Assembly: GCA_017645255.1 (NCBI GenBank)
Contig: JAGCPI010000009.1
Coordinates: forward strand, 1 to 7,612
Length of the DNA stretch: 7,612 nucleotides
Origin: a bacterium
Lineage (GTDB): Bacteria; Bacillota_I; Bacilli_A; Mycoplasmatales; Mycoplasmoidaceae
Direction: 5' to 3'
How positions within the stretch are numbered: the first letter of the stretch is position 1; the number at the start of each line of letters is the position of its first letter. A program made the translations under genes and the position numbers. The notes under the pieces were generated by a model that was not told the origin of the DNA, did no database searches, and saw only the letters and a program-made list of their open reading frames with translations. Below, one piece after another: positions 7,286-7,612 of the stretch.

Positions 7286-7612
7286 TTAAAGTTAATTAAC
7301 CATGGAATACACACATTTAAGCCTAAGTGAAAGAAATTTAATCCAACATTTCTTCAATGATGAAAAATTATCAATCAGTGAAATTTCTAAAAAAATAAAT
7401 CGCAGTAAATCAACAATTTCGCGGGAATTAAAAAGAAATACTTTTGATCATTTTTACAATGCAGAAATTGCTAATAAAAAAGCATTTAATCGGCACCGCA
7501 ATAAATACTTTTTTCATAACTTAAAATATGAGGAATTTTCAAAGTTATTTTTGCGATATTACGACAAACGATATCATGGTGTAAATGCCACGTATCATAA
7601 GATCCAAGTTGA
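7272..7612 (+). mobile_element. IS30-family insertion element, left part (right end outside window)
   Basis: An IS30-type transposase gene starts at 7302, right after the terminator hairpin and palindrome. The left end must lie between about 7262 and 7301, but I cannot place it exactly without the matching right inverted repeat, which is beyond the window. Mycoplasma IS30 relatives such as IS1630 are reported to insert into inverted repeats and duplicate them, which fits this location. Confidence 0.65.
7302..7612 (+). CDS. IS30-family transposase, N-terminal part
   Basis: At least 103 codons run open to the window edge. The N-terminus has the IS30-type DNA-binding helix-turn-helix: YTHLSLSERNLI, then LSISEISKKINRSKSTISRE (about residues 23-42), followed by LKRN and an aromatic-Ala segment. 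This matches the family pattern of ERxxI, then IAKxLGRSxSTISREIKRN. Such proteins bind the element's ends and catalyse its transposition. The catalytic DDE domain would lie beyond 7612, so I cannot tell whether the copy is intact. The ATG at 7302 gives the usual short lead before the first helix. I see no clear ribosome binding site, and the upstream terminator would shield the gene from operon read-through. Confidence 0.88.
   Translation, partial: MEYTHLSLSERNLIQHFFNDEKLSISEISKKINRSKSTISRELKRNTFDHFYNAEIANKKAFNRHRNKYFFHNLKYEEFSKLFLRYYDKRYHGVNATYHKIQV

Noticed and set aside
7270..7298. Possible promoter TTGTAC/TAATTA for the transposase
   Set aside because: The -10 match is poor, it sits only a few bases before the ATG, and the hexamer is part of the palindrome.
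1..7612. tRNA, rRNA, riboswitch or CRISPR structures
   Set aside because: No cloverleaf-like segments, conserved rRNA blocks or regularly spaced direct repeats were seen, and the intergenic space is too small for most of these.

Overview
The window comes from a low-GC mollicute (Mycoplasma-like). Every complete gene reads through in-frame UGA codons where the protein family has Trp or an ordinary residue, so translation table 4 applies. All genes lie on the + strand and are tightly packed.

Layout: (1) positions 1-182, the 3' end of a desulfoferrodoxin/superoxide-reductase-like gene. (2) 166-1569, a full-length thymidine phosphorylase homologue (deoA family) that overlaps gene 1. (3) 1584-3230, a phosphomannomutase/phosphoglucomutase-family enzyme with all core motifs intact. 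(4) A 70-bp AT-rich gap with an inverted repeat and a strong ribosome binding site. (5) 3301-7168, a compact run of three glycolytic family members: triosephosphate isomerase with a long C-terminal tail, cofactor-independent phosphoglycerate mutase, and 6-phosphofructokinase. (6) 7190-7285, two hairpins, the second a strong intrinsic terminator, which merges into a perfect 24-bp palindrome. (7) From 7302 to the window end, the start of an IS30-family transposase.

In the textbook pathway these families connect. Nucleoside phosphorolysis (deoA) gives deoxyribose 1-phosphate, a phosphomutase converts it, and the products enter triose-phosphate glycolysis. From memory, Mycoplasma genitalium/pneumoniae have a deoA-cdd-phosphomannomutase cluster and adjacent tpiA-gpmI, so both halves resemble known mollicute gene orders.

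The unusual point is that, apart from the phosphomutase, the enzymes are full length and unbroken but carry substitutions at residues that define their families. The thymidine phosphorylase homologue has lost essentially its whole phosphate and nucleoside site. The phosphoglycerate mutase has Cys in place of the phospho-Ser nucleophile and lacks several substrate-binding residues. The superoxide-reductase-like end lacks the iron-ligand Cys and His. Phosphofructokinase has lost two fructose-6-phosphate contacts. Triosephosphate isomerase keeps its four catalytic residues but has changes in loops 6 and 8 and at the dimer interface. The best reading is a block of pseudoenzymes or repurposed enzymes kept as proteins, rather than decaying pseudogenes. 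These calls rest on motif alignments made by eye against remembered family sequences.
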